Of a stretch of DNA of 64,000 nt, positions 1-7,801 are shown piece after piece (position 1 is the stretch's first letter; each line of letters starts with the position of its first letter). Under the pieces are notes generated by a model, which was not told the origin of the DNA, did no database searches, and saw only the letters and a list, made by a program, of their open reading frames with translations. Source of the DNA: Carboxylicivirga linearis (GTDB lineage: Bacteria > Bacteroidota > Bacteroidia > Bacteroidales > Marinilabiliaceae); the NCBI RefSeq assembly GCF_018271995.1, contig NZ_JAGUCO010000009.1, positions 1 through 64,000 of the forward strand, in the 5' to 3' direction. The position numbers and the translations under genes were made by a program.

Positions 1-228
1 GAAGCCATAGCGGCTTGAGCTAATAATGAAACAAATTGTAAGTTGCATAGATATTTATTTTAGTTCCAGAAGATATACCATATAAATAGCATAGAGGAAA
101 AATGCCCTTTAACTGAATTTTTGCAACTGATGACAGAAAGTACGTAAAAGAAAATACTATTCCTTTTGGGAAAAGCTTACCTGGCAATTCATTTAATAAT
201 AATGTCTGAAGGACATAAACAATAATAG

Positions 229-283
229 CCGCGGGTGAAACCCGTGGTAATATGGTATTGGTAATGCAACCCGAATAGGGTTG
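229..283. repeat. REP-like double hairpin
   Basis: Two short palindromes lie 19 bases apart. The first (229-247) pairs CCGCGGG with CCCGTGG around a TGAAA loop, with one G-T wobble. The second (267-283) pairs CAACCC with GGGTTG around a 5-base loop. Closely spaced GC-rich palindromes in an AT-rich spacer resemble the REP elements moved by Y1-type (RAYT) transposases. No transposase gene is present here, so the RAYT link is an inference that needs a genome-wide repeat count. Confidence 0.45.
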
Positions 284-330
284 AACTTTTATCGTTTTCC
301 TTGCTGCAGTAATATCATTTTATCATCAAG

Positions 331-359
331 CACCTCTCCTTGAGGAGAGGACCGAGGTG
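331..359. repeat. GC-rich nested palindrome
   Basis: CTCTCC and GGAGAG pair around TTGA (334-349), and outer CACCTC (331-336) can alternatively pair with GAGGTG (354-359). There is no T-run, so it is a poor terminator. It is more likely a dispersed intergenic repeat of the same general class as the hairpins at 229-283. Confidence 0.4.
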
Positions 360-578
360 AAGAGAATAACCCCTAATTTAAAATAATTCTATATTATCAT
401 AGTATAATTACTGAAATCATTTACCGGTAAGGAATACAAGCGATTTTTAAAATTAAAATACGTACAACGGTTGTGTGTACTAGTAAAGGAGGTGATTAGT
501 AAAGTGCTAATTTATTGGATAAATGTTTGTATGGTAATTAACAATATAGTATTTTAAGAAGCAAATATTGACGGAAAA

Positions 579-645
579 CCCTCCCCGGCTGGTCATCAAC
601 CTACCTGTTTTAAGCGACCGGAATGGAAGAAGAGGCCGGAGAGGT
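579..645. repeat. Imperfect inverted repeat upstream of the HU gene
   Basis: CCTCCCCGGC (580-589) pairs imperfectly with GCCGGAGAGG (635-644), with GGTC/GACC able to pair inside. It ends about 30 bases before the first HU-like gene, so it lies in or near that gene's promoter or leader. Whether it is regulatory or only a dispersed repeat cannot be told from one copy. Confidence 0.35.
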
Positions 646-676
646 GACCGCAATATATCATTAAATTTTTTTAAAT

Positions 677-1063
677 ATGGCTGTAAAATATAAAGTCATT
701 CAACGAGGTCAACCGGGTGTAGCAGGCGGTGGAGAAAAAAAGTACTATGCCAACGCAGTTACAAACGGAGAACTAACTTTAGAGAAGTTAACCACACGAA
801 TTGAAAAAAACAGTACTGTGGGTGGCGCAGATATTAGGGCTGTTTTGTATGCAATGGTTGATCTAATGCGCGAAGAACTTGAAGATGGTGCAATTGTTCG
901 CTTGGGCGATCTGGGAAGTTTGCGAATTAGCATTAGCAGTAAAGGTGAAGCCGAAGAAAAGGATGTAACTGCCAATTCGATTAAAGGGGCAAAATGCATT
1001 TTTACACCTGGTAGTTCGCTTAAGAAAATGCTGAATAATTTAACGTATGAAAAGACCGTTTAA
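677..1063 (+). CDS. HU-HIG family DNA-binding protein
   Basis: 128 residues. The sequence matches the HU/IHF fold as found in the Bacteroidota HU-HIG family: an N-terminal alpha-helical part with the motif VGGADIRAVLYAMVDLM, followed by the beta segment GAIVRLGDLGSLRISI and a C-terminal tail with FTPGSSLKKML. Such proteins bind and bend DNA in the nucleoid; the family assignment is from sequence pattern, the role from family knowledge. It starts at an ATG with no strong Shine-Dalgarno and is followed by a strong terminator at 1131-1175, so it is probably a single-gene transcript. A second related HU-like gene follows 158 bases later. A phage-type histone-like role is possible but nothing phage-like is nearby. 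Confidence 0.85.
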   Translation: MAVKYKVIQRGQPGVAGGGEKKYYANAVTNGELTLEKLTTRIEKNSTVGGADIRAVLYAMVDLMREELEDGAIVRLGDLGSLRISISSKGEAEEKDVTANSIKGAKCIFTPGSSLKKMLNNLTYEKTV

Positions 1064-1130
1064 AAAACACTTTAGCATTGATCTTAAAAAACGTGCTTAT
1101 GTTTTAGCCAAAACATAACTACGTTTTACT

Positions 1131-1175
1131 AAAAACATGCTTACGTTTTTTAAAAACATAAGCATGTTTTTTTTA
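1131..1175 (+). terminator. Rho-independent terminator
   Basis: A 12-base-pair perfect stem (AAAACATGCTTA with TAAGCATGTTTT) encloses an AT-rich loop and runs into eight T residues. It follows the first HU-like gene. Variants of the arm (ACGTGCTTATGTTT near 1091) recur just upstream, so the terminator sits in a small cluster of related repeats. Confidence 0.85.
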
Positions 1176-1220
1176 TTCCTTAATTGCATTTGATTATCAA
1201 TTACTTACAAAGCCTGAAAA

Positions 1221-1613
1221 ATGACTATAGAAATCACCTCAAAAATCTTTAAAAACTCATTGAATAAAGCAACTAAAAAACCGAAATATTACCCTTCTGT
1301 TGCGCATGCTAAAAAGATAGAATTTGAAAAGCTTTGCGATGATATTAGCTCCCAATCAAGTTTAAATGCTGTTCATATCCAGCATGTATTATTGGCCTTG
1401 AGATTTCAAATTGAAAATTATCTCGAAAATGGATATCGGGTAGAGTTACCCGGAATTGGGATTTTCTTTCCATCTGTAACCGGAGATCCTTCAAATACAC
1501 CGGAAGAGGTAAATAAAAAAAAGATAAAAAACATAAAACTTCATTTCAGACCTGCCAACAACCTGAAAAAGGCATTACAGAGAGCTCCCTGTAAAATGGT
1601 TAGAAAAAAATAA
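1221..1613 (+). CDS. HU-like DNA-binding protein, divergent
   Basis: 130 residues. It shares the HU-HIG layout with the gene at 677-1063: a lysine-rich start, a helical centre (AVHIQHVLLALRFQIENYL), a glycine-containing turn GYRVELPGIGIFF and a basic tail with HFRPANNLKKAL. The order and spacing of these blocks fit a paralogue, although identity to the neighbour is low. It likely binds DNA in the nucleoid. It has its own spacer with a terminator in front, so it is probably transcribed separately. The unusual C-terminus (CKMVRKK) is strongly basic. Confidence 0.75.
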   Translation: MTIEITSKIFKNSLNKATKKPKYYPSVAHAKKIEFEKLCDDISSQSSLNAVHIQHVLLALRFQIENYLENGYRVELPGIGIFFPSVTGDPSNTPEEVNKKKIKNIKLHFRPANNLKKALQRAPCKMVRKK

Positions 1614-2108
1614 GTTATTGAGAAATGTAAGCTTGTTGCACCCGAATGGCTTCGGTTGTTTACAAGCTTATTACCTGTAAAGATGTGTATAACTTATTAT
1701 TTACATGATAAATGCCTCTAATCCCAAACCACCTATATAACAATAAAAGACACATAAGTATGTATTTATAATATGTTTGTTATTGAAATACAAAATTATA
1801 CCATTTATCTTCTGTTTTACTTCGTTAAACTAAAAACGCAATGGTTTATTAGCATAATACCCGTATTGTGCTATTTTTGTAAACGCTAATTTTTAACCAA
1901 ATACTATGAATCAGTATTTCTCACCTATCTGCTTATTTCCTTCAACCATGTGGGTCAATTGCTTAATCGTTTATAAACGTATTTTTTTAAATAAACGACT
2001 ATAAGTAATTAAAACGATTTTATAGCATATATACAGGTGTTTACAAAAGAATAGGAAGTAATGGTAGATATATAGTAGTTGTAAACAATTGCAAGAAACA
2101 CCCTGCAT
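1614..2108 (+). other. Intergenic region with a hairpin and a promoter-like element
   Basis: A 9-base-pair hairpin (TAAGCTTGT/ACAAGCTTA, 1628-1670) follows the HU-like gene but has no T-run. At 1872-1879 the sequence TATTTTTG matches the Bacteroidota -7 element TAnnTTTG, although no -33 TTTG is found at the usual distance. An ATG 27 bases further on opens a 32-codon frame (1906-2004), and a perfect 12-base palindrome CGTTTATAAACG lies inside it at 1968-1979. The small frame has no recognisable homology and may be only leader RNA of the next gene. Confidence 0.4.
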
Positions 2109-3440
2109 ATGAGAAACAAGATTATAATTTTAGGAATGATTTTTTCAAATTTGATTACAAGCTGTTCAACTGGACAGAAAAAAGTACCAGGCGGAAAATT
2201 AAACGATGAACAAATACTATTTGAATATGGGATTTATTACACTCCTGATTCCCACAAGACAAAATCAGATGTAATAGAATTATTACAAAAGAATTATCCC
2301 GATTTTGAAATAATTGATTCTGTTCCAAATCCTGAGAATGTAAAAGGTTCTCAAATTGTAATTAAGGAAATTATAAATGTAAAGGAAGAGTTTGCTGCTC
2401 CCGACATTGATTTTCTTAGACATTGCAGTCGTGGATTAAGCGATGAGCAAAAGGAGATTTTACAAACATCTGATTTCGTAATACTTCTTGACTTTTTATG
2501 TATTGAGGATAGATTGATTTCAACCATGAAAAATGCAAATGAGTTAATTACGGAACTGACTATAAACGATAATGATATAATTTGGGATTCCGAAACAAGA
2601 GAATGTTTCACGAAGGACTTCTGGATTGAAAATAGAATGATTCAGGATAATTCGATAAATGTGAGCAAGCAAATTACAATACATCTTTATCCGAAGAATG
2701 ATTATTGTAGAGCAATCACTTTAGGAATGTTAAAATTCGGTTTACCTGACATTTGTATTGAAAATTTATCGTGTCATAGTAATCAAAGTGTTGCAAGCTT
2801 GATAAATCTAACAGCACAGACTCTTCTTGACAAAAAAACTATTGCTAAAAAAGGAAAGTTATTAATTGACATTGAAGCACTTTCAAATCAAGAATTAAAG
2901 ACCGATTTGCTTAATTCACTTGAAGAGAAAGCAGAGAAAAAAGCGGAAATTAATTTAAAACAAGGAATTTGGGAGGAAGGTGACCCACAAAATAGAATAA
3001 TGGAAATTGGATTTCCAAAGAATAATCCACAGATTAAACAAGACGAATTAATAGCAAAGGTTTTTGGTTCAAAAGACGAAGTAACATATTTAAGCCATGA
3101 TGATGAATTAATTGCAGCAAGTGAAAAAGCAAAGGAAAAAATTCCAGAACTATATGATAAATTTTCAAAGGGGTTGCCTGTTGGCACTCATTTGTTAATT
3201 AAGTTCCCATTTGAAAATGTTGCAGGTGAAAGAGAATGGATGTGGGTTGAAATTGTGAAGTGGACTGATAAAGAAATAAAAGGACTTCTTCAAAATGACC
3301 CACAAATAGTGAAGTCTTTAAAAGCTGGACAAGAAGTGACAAAAAATATAGATGATATGTTTGATTATATTTTATATTTTCCTGATGGAATACAAGAAGG
3401 GAATGAAACTGGAAAGATTATATCAAGACAGTATGAATAA
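2109..3440 (+). CDS. Lipoprotein with C-terminal DUF2314 domain
   Basis: 443 residues. The N-terminus is a lipoprotein signal ending in the lipobox ITSC (Cys at about residue 19), so the protein should be lipid-anchored outside the cytoplasmic membrane. Residues about 345-435 match DUF2314, a domain of unknown function, including EREWMWVEIV, IKGLLQNDP and a late acidic stretch. The middle (about 30-300) is not recognised; it contains a lysine/glutamate-rich segment near 275. The gene stands alone, followed directly by a long imperfect inverted repeat. Its low GC content matches the neighbouring accessory genes. DUF2314 proteins are often cytoplasmic, so the lipoprotein form is somewhat unusual. 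No function can be assigned. Confidence 0.7.
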   Translation: MRNKIIILGMIFSNLITSCSTGQKKVPGGKLNDEQILFEYGIYYTPDSHKTKSDVIELLQKNYPDFEIIDSVPNPENVKGSQIVIKEIINVKEEFAAPDIDFLRHCSRGLSDEQKEILQTSDFVILLDFLCIEDRLISTMKNANELITELTINDNDIIWDSETRECFTKDFWIENRMIQDNSINVSKQITIHLYPKNDYCRAITLGMLKFGLPDICIENLSCHSNQSVASLINLTAQTLLDKKTIAKKGKLLIDIEALSNQELKTDLLNSLEEKAEKKAEINLKQGIWEEGDPQNRIMEIGFPKNNPQIKQDELIAKVFGSKDEVTYLSHDDELIAASEKAKEKIPELYDKFSKGLPVGTHLLIKFPFENVAGEREWMWVEIVKWTDKEIKGLLQNDPQIVKSLKAGQEVTKNIDDMFDYILYFPDGIQEGNETGKIISRQYE

Positions 3441-3450
3441 GCAACAGTTT

Positions 3451-3576
3451 ACAACACGCAATATACGTAAGCTGGGCGATGTAGCCAATTTAAGCCTTTG
3501 TGCATTTATTCAAAATCTCATCGGTTTGATAAGTTTGAGCTCCGAAATCACAGCCTCCGCATATTGCCACCGTTGT
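3451..3576. repeat. Long imperfect inverted repeat, attC-like in shape
   Basis: Arms of 17 bases (3458-3474 and 3551-3567) match 14 of 17 when one is reverse complemented (GCAATATACGTAAGCTG against GCAATATGCGGAGGCTG). The ends add ACAAC (3451-3455) and GTTGT (3572-3576). The element starts 10 bases after the stop of the DUF2314 gene. Integron attC sites have this shape: imperfect arms just after a gene, ending in a GTT triplet. The terminal boxes do not match the consensus GTTRRRY exactly, so this is an attC-like hairpin and not a confirmed attC. Confidence 0.45.
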
Positions 3577-3702
3577 GCTTCATACTAAAAGAGACCGAAT
3601 ATAATCCAAATTGACAGGAAATAAAAATGAGAAGTAGAATTAAAGTAAGACAAACTGAAATAAAAGAAAAAGCCCTCGCTTCGCATTTTTTAAAATTTCT
3701 CT

Positions 3703-3790
3703 GCCAACCCACATTTGGCACATTTACAAAGTCACACAGGCTACCACACACCCTAAACTTAGTAAAAGAGCCAAGTTTTGCCAACACCCT
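3703..3790. repeat. Left flank copy of the Hachiman-bracketing repeat
   Basis: This stretch aligns along its length with 7298-7387 on the other side of the hamAB pair. Shared blocks in the same order include GCCAAC, GCACATTT, GTCACACA, a CCAC step, AAAGAGC and CCAAGT. The copies differ by substitutions and small indels. The direct orientation on both sides of a two-gene unit suggests a cassette or an insertion boundary. It is 30 bases from the hamA start. Confidence 0.6.
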
Positions 3791-3819
3791 AAAACGGGAA
3801 TATCAAATGAAATAGCTGT

Positions 3820-4716
3820 ATGATTGAAACAAGTATAAATAGTAATTTTTTGGATTTGTTCCATCTAATAATTGAGGATTATGAATTAGATAATTCCAAT
3901 AGGCTGAACGTATTTACTCTTAAAATGCAAAATAATAGATTTGCATACAATGACTTGGTGGATTTGCTTGGAAACAATTTATACTACTTTGCTCTTTCAA
4001 GGACTGAAATACAAAAACTTATAGATAATAACCAGTTTGATACTCTGATTAAGAGAACAAAAAATAAATTCAGAGATTACACATCTAACGAAGGGGAACT
4101 TGGTGAAGTAATGCTGTACTGCCTTCTTGAAGCACATTTGAATGCTCCAAAAATTTTGACAAAATTAGAATTAAAAACAGCAAACAATGATTATGTAAAA
4201 GGTGCCGACGGTGTTCATTTATTAAAACTCGATGATGAAAATTATCAGCTAATATTTGGAGAAGCCAAATTAGATTCAGACTTAAAACAAGGTGTATATG
4301 ATGCCTTTGGGTCAATATCAAAACTATTGAAAGACGACAATAAGAAACTTGACTTCGAATTTGATTTGGTCAATAGCCAGCTAATAAAAGAGGTTTATGA
4401 TGAAAAGCAATATGAAAAATTGAAAAGTATTTTGTTGCCTAGTGCGAAAACAGATGAAACTTATTTAGATTATTCATTTGGTATTTTCTTGGGCTTTGAA
4501 GCAAAAATAACGGATGAAGAAATGAAGCTTTCTAATCCTGAATTTAGAAAACAAATTAAAGAGCGAATAAAAAAAGAGGTTTTGGATATTATTAGTTCTT
4601 TTAATTTTCAAATAAGAAAGGAAGAATTTACAGGATATCAATTTTACATTTATATCATCCCCTTTTCCGACTTAGCTAAAAAGCGTAAGGAAATTATAAA
4701 AGACCTGACGGTATGA
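3820..4716 (+). CDS. hamA: Hachiman defence protein HamA (DUF1837 nuclease)
   Basis: 298 residues, a normal length for HamA. The DUF1837 signature is visible: GELGEVMLYCLLE with Glu93 and Glu96, Asp130 in KGADGVHLL, and FGEAK with Glu148 and Lys150. Together these form a PD-(D/E)xK-like metal-dependent nuclease site. In known Hachiman systems HamA is the effector that degrades DNA when the HamB helicase senses DNA disturbance during phage infection. The stop overlaps the start of the helicase gene by four bases (ATGA), indicating translational coupling. The pair is bracketed by related repeats and is very AT-rich, which fits horizontal acquisition. The identification rests on motif pattern plus gene partner and is firm; activity against a given phage cannot be inferred. 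Confidence 0.88.
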   Translation: MIETSINSNFLDLFHLIIEDYELDNSNRLNVFTLKMQNNRFAYNDLVDLLGNNLYYFALSRTEIQKLIDNNQFDTLIKRTKNKFRDYTSNEGELGEVMLYCLLEAHLNAPKILTKLELKTANNDYVKGADGVHLLKLDDENYQLIFGEAKLDSDLKQGVYDAFGSISKLLKDDNKKLDFEFDLVNSQLIKEVYDEKQYEKLKSILLPSAKTDETYLDYSFGIFLGFEAKITDEEMKLSNPEFRKQIKERIKKEVLDIISSFNFQIRKEEFTGYQFYIYIIPFSDLAKKRKEIIKDLTV

Positions 4717-7298
4717 CAATTATTGAAAAACTCACAGAGGACATTTTAAATGATGAGTATTTCAACCAGCTTTTTAGAAAAAGCTCTTTGTTGTCCGCGT
4801 ACAATCAGTTCAATATTTTAAATATTGATACTCTCTCCGAGAAAGAGTTGAAAGATATTTTAAGATATGCTGATATACTTTCAAACTCAACCAATTCGAT
4901 AGCGAGAAATAAAGCGTATCAAATTATCACGTTTTTAAATACAAATTATTCTAATGACCCAATATATATGACTGTTTCTAAAGCAGTATATTCAAAACTT
5001 GGGAATTTTCCTGCAATTAAATACCTTGAGGAATATAATGAAAACAACTCCGAACTTCCTCTAAATCGCTTAATAGAAGTTGAGGCAAAGACACTAATAC
5101 AGCAAGTACCAGGCAGTGACAAATTTACATTTACAGATGCTCAATTTGAATTGTTTTCAAGTTTAAGTAACTCAATTGAATACAGTTTTTCAGCGCCAAC
5201 ATCAATGGGCAAATCATTTATTATAAAGGCTTTCATTAAGAAAGTTATTAAAAATGTACCCCCTGAGAATCTAGTTGTTATTGTTCCTACTCGTGCCTTA
5301 ATAAACCAGTTTGCAATTGACCTGAAAAGAGAATTGACAGAAGCGTTAGAAACGTATAAATACAGAGTTGTTACAAACTCAAGTGTAAGTGACCTGATTA
5401 CTGAAGAACAGCATAACTATATTTTCGTCCTTACACCAGAACGGTTGATTAGTTATCTATCTCAAGAGAATAATCCTTCAATAGGATTTTTATTTGTTGA
5501 TGAAGCACACAAAATTGCAAGCAATAAGGATAGTCGAAGCGTAACATCTTATGCAGCAATTGAAAAGGCACTAAAAAAATATGGCAACATTAAATTATAT
5601 TTTGCCTCACCAAACGTGTCTAATCCTGAAATATTTTTAAAATTATTTAATAGAAACAGCAATGGCAATTCGTATAAGACTAGTGAGTCTCCAGTTTCGC
5701 AGAATTTGTTTTTTGTAGATTTATTAAATAATAAAATTGACTACATCGCTGGAAATGATAATGTAGAAATGGAATCTGAAGAGTTCTTTTCTATTAATAA
5801 TTCTATTGATGATTTAATAAAGAATATTGGTCGAGAAAAGAACAATTTGATTTACTGTAATAGTAAGAACAGAACAATAAACTACGCTTTTAACTATTCA
5901 AAATCATTAAACAAGATACCACCTAATGAACAAAGCAGTGATATAAAAAAAGCAATTAATCAAATCAAGGAATACATACATCCTGACTATTATCTTGCAA
6001 ATTTATTAGAGTATAAAATAGCGTACCATTACGGAAAATTGCCACAACTGATAAGAAATTCCGTTGAAGAACTTTACCAAAACGGTGATGTAACAAATGT
6101 CTTTTGCACTTCGACCCTACTTGAAGGTGTAAATATGCCAACCCAAAATATTTTCATTCTCAACAACAAAAATGGTTCATCCAAATTAGAACCAATTGAT
6201 TTTTGGAATTTGTCAGGGAGAGCAGGAAGGTTGTCAAAAGAGCTTTATGGTAATATTTACTGCGTTCAGCATTCAGATTGTGAATGGGAAAATAAAGAAA
6301 TATTGCATAGAAATGCTATTGAGTTAAAACCTACAGTTTTAAATAGGATTGATAGAAATATTCAAAGAATTGAAAAATTACTTAGAGAACAAGAAATTTC
6401 AACTCCAAAAACTGAAAAAGAAATTTTACAGTATATCGCCAACATTATTAGCGTTGACACAATGGAACTTCAAGGCAATAGAGAGCCGAGTCCATTACTA
6501 AAAAAACTAATTGAAAAAAATAAAGAAACCATAATTGAATTGGCGAAATCAAAAGTTCAAGATTTTACAATTCCAGTTTCAATTCTTAATTCAAACCAAT
6601 CAATCAATCTCTCAGTGCAGAATAAGGTTTTCAATGAATTATTGAAGAGACATAAGCGGGGTGTAAACATAAAACTTCCATCGATAAATCAACCAAAATT
6701 TTATAAAGTTTGTAAAAGAGTTTTAGATTATATGTTCGATTTGTATGAATGGAAAAATGCGGAAAAGAAATTAAATAACCCAAATAGCCTATCTTATTAT
6801 GCTACAATAATGACCCAGTGGGTCAAAGGATTTAGTTTAAACCAGATTATTCAACAATCTATCGAATACCATAATAATACAAACAAAGAAATTATTCTGG
6901 ACTATGATTATAACAATCCAATTGTTTTTAATCCTAGAGACAAAAGGCATATAAACTACGTGATTGAAAATGTGATTGAGGATATTGAATATATTTTACG
7001 CTTTTTGTTTGAGAAGTATTTTAATCATTATCATAGCATTGTTGTAAACCTACTTGGAGAAGAGAATGCTGGTGAAAATTGGGCTACTCTACTTGAATAT
7101 GGTACTCAAAATAGAATTGTGATTGCTTTGCAAAATACTGGGATTTCAAGGCATACAGCAATAAAAGTATATGAAAAATGTAGAAACAGTGGATTAATCA
7201 TTAGAGATAATAAACTTGAAAGAATTGACAAACAACTTGTTTTGCAAAAATTCAGAAAGACCTCAATGGAATATGATGAATTGATAAAAATATTATAG
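4713..7298 (+). CDS. hamB: Hachiman defence helicase HamB
   Basis: 861 residues. A superfamily 2 helicase: Walker A APTSMGKSF with Lys167, motif Ia VIVPTRALINQF, DEAH box VDEAH at 263-266, a TPERL motif between them, and motif VI SGRAGR at 501-506. After the helicase core comes a long helical C-terminal part (about 560-861) ending in a winged-helix-like stretch. Ski2-like helicases of this size next to DUF1837 define Hachiman; HamB binds and moves along DNA and restrains or releases HamA. The start overlaps hamA by four bases. The TAG stop runs directly into the right copy of the flanking repeat, whose first base is the last base of the stop codon. No damage to catalytic motifs is seen, so the system looks intact. 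Confidence 0.88.
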   Translation: MTIIEKLTEDILNDEYFNQLFRKSSLLSAYNQFNILNIDTLSEKELKDILRYADILSNSTNSIARNKAYQIITFLNTNYSNDPIYMTVSKAVYSKLGNFPAIKYLEEYNENNSELPLNRLIEVEAKTLIQQVPGSDKFTFTDAQFELFSSLSNSIEYSFSAPTSMGKSFIIKAFIKKVIKNVPPENLVVIVPTRALINQFAIDLKRELTEALETYKYRVVTNSSVSDLITEEQHNYIFVLTPERLISYLSQENNPSIGFLFVDEAHKIASNKDSRSVTSYAAIEKALKKYGNIKLYFASPNVSNPEIFLKLFNRNSNGNSYKTSESPVSQNLFFVDLLNNKIDYIAGNDNVEMESEEFFSINNSIDDLIKNIGREKNNLIYCNSKNRTINYAFNYSKSLNKIPPNEQSSDIKKAINQIKEYIHPDYYLANLLEYKIAYHYGKLPQLIRNSVEELYQNGDVTNVFCTSTLLEGVNMPTQNIFILNNKNGSSKLEPIDFWNLSGRAGRLSKELYGNIYCVQHSDCEWENKEILHRNAIELKPTVLNRIDRNIQRIEKLLREQEISTPKTEKEILQYIANIISVDTMELQGNREPSPLLKKLIEKNKETIIELAKSKVQDFTIPVSILNSNQSINLSVQNKVFNELLKRHKRGVNIKLPSINQPKFYKVCKRVLDYMFDLYEWKNAEKKLNNPNSLSYYATIMTQWVKGFSLNQIIQQSIEYHNNTNKEIILDYDYNNPIVFNPRDKRHINYVIENVIEDIEYILRFLFEKYFNHYHSIVVNLLGEENAGENWATLLEYGTQNRIVIALQNTGISRHTAIKVYEKCRNSGLIIRDNKLERIDKQLVLQKFRKTSMEYDELIKIL

Positions 7299-7387
7299 CC
7301 AACACACACTTGTAAGCACATTTGCAAGTCACACAATGCCACCGCGAGTCCAAAACCTGCAAAAGAGCTTCCAAGTCCCTGCCCTAG
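7298..7387. repeat. Right flank copy of the Hachiman-bracketing repeat
   Basis: Counterpart of 3703-3790, in the same orientation. It begins at the last base of the hamB stop codon and carries the same ordered blocks (GCCAAC, GCACATTT, GTCACACA, CCAC, AAAAGAGC, CCAAGT). It also contains a short hairpin ACTTG/CAAGT. Beginning exactly at a stop codon is what a gene-cassette boundary would look like. Confidence 0.6.
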
Positions 7388-7801
7388 AAAAAGAGAAATT
7401 AAAAAAATGCCACACCGCACGAGTGGAAGATGAAATGAATGAATAAAGAAAATAAAGTACGAAAGCACAACAATATGTATAGTGCATAGCGGGCTTAGAG
7501 GATTATATTAATCATACCGACAAGGTATTAGAGTTTACTTTAAATCTGATAAATGATAAAAAATAAATGCCATATATACCGAGTACCTTTACTCACCGTA
7601 GTCACAAAAATAAAGCTTGGCGAAGTTTGTAACTTCGTCACTTATTAAAAGTAGTTTGCAACTGCTAAACAAAGCAATATAAGCAGGTAATAATAGTCAG
7701 AGACTACTTTGTATATCAATCGAAGTCACAGACTTTGCTTAGCAATGGCAACAAATTAATCCAGCAAAACGCAATCGCTTATTAAAAACGACATTACCTA
7801 A
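7299..7801. other. Repeat-filled spacer after hamB
   Basis: About 500 bases with no supportable gene. It begins with the right Hachiman flank (7298-7387), passes through an unremarkable AT-rich stretch with GCACAAC at about 7466, and ends with the first copy of a long direct repeat (7592-7748). The gene at 7802 starts about 50 bases after that repeat. Confidence 0.5.
7592..7748. repeat. Long direct repeat, copy 1
   Basis: About 155 bases that recur at 9626-9779 with only scattered changes. The repeat contains small palindromes such as GAAGTTTGTAACTTC and AGTAGTTTGCAACTGCT, and an internal GTCACAAA. The two copies are direct and bracket two genes. The internal palindromes recall REP-type intergenic elements, but no associated transposase is in the window. 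Confidence 0.85.

Larger units (their letters stand above)
1..676. other. Intergenic region with several palindromic elements
   Basis: No convincing coding sequence is visible in the first 676 bases. The stretch holds four inverted-repeat structures: a short hairpin at the very edge (AAGCC/GGCTT, about 2-16), a double hairpin at 229-283, a hairpin at 331-359 and an imperfect inverted repeat at 579-645. The edge hairpin could be the terminator of a gene left of the window, but it lacks a clear T-run. The rest is AT-rich and shows no recognisable promoter or RNA gene. Confidence 0.5.
3441..3819. other. Spacer between the lipoprotein gene and hamA
   Basis: About 380 bases without a believable gene. 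It holds the attC-like inverted repeat (3451-3576) and the left copy of the Hachiman-flanking sequence (3703-3790). Short open frames here (for example 3627-3815) have no family resemblance and consist partly of the repeat. I see no clear -7 element directly before hamA. Confidence 0.5.

Noticed and set aside
3451-3576. Canonical integron attC site
   Set aside because: The terminal sequences ACAAC and GTTGTGC do not fit the RYYYAAC/GTTRRRY consensus and no integrase is present. Kept only as attC-like.
3627-3815. Small gene between the lipoprotein and hamA
   Set aside because: The frame consists largely of the repeat shared with 7298-7387 and has no protein-like conservation.
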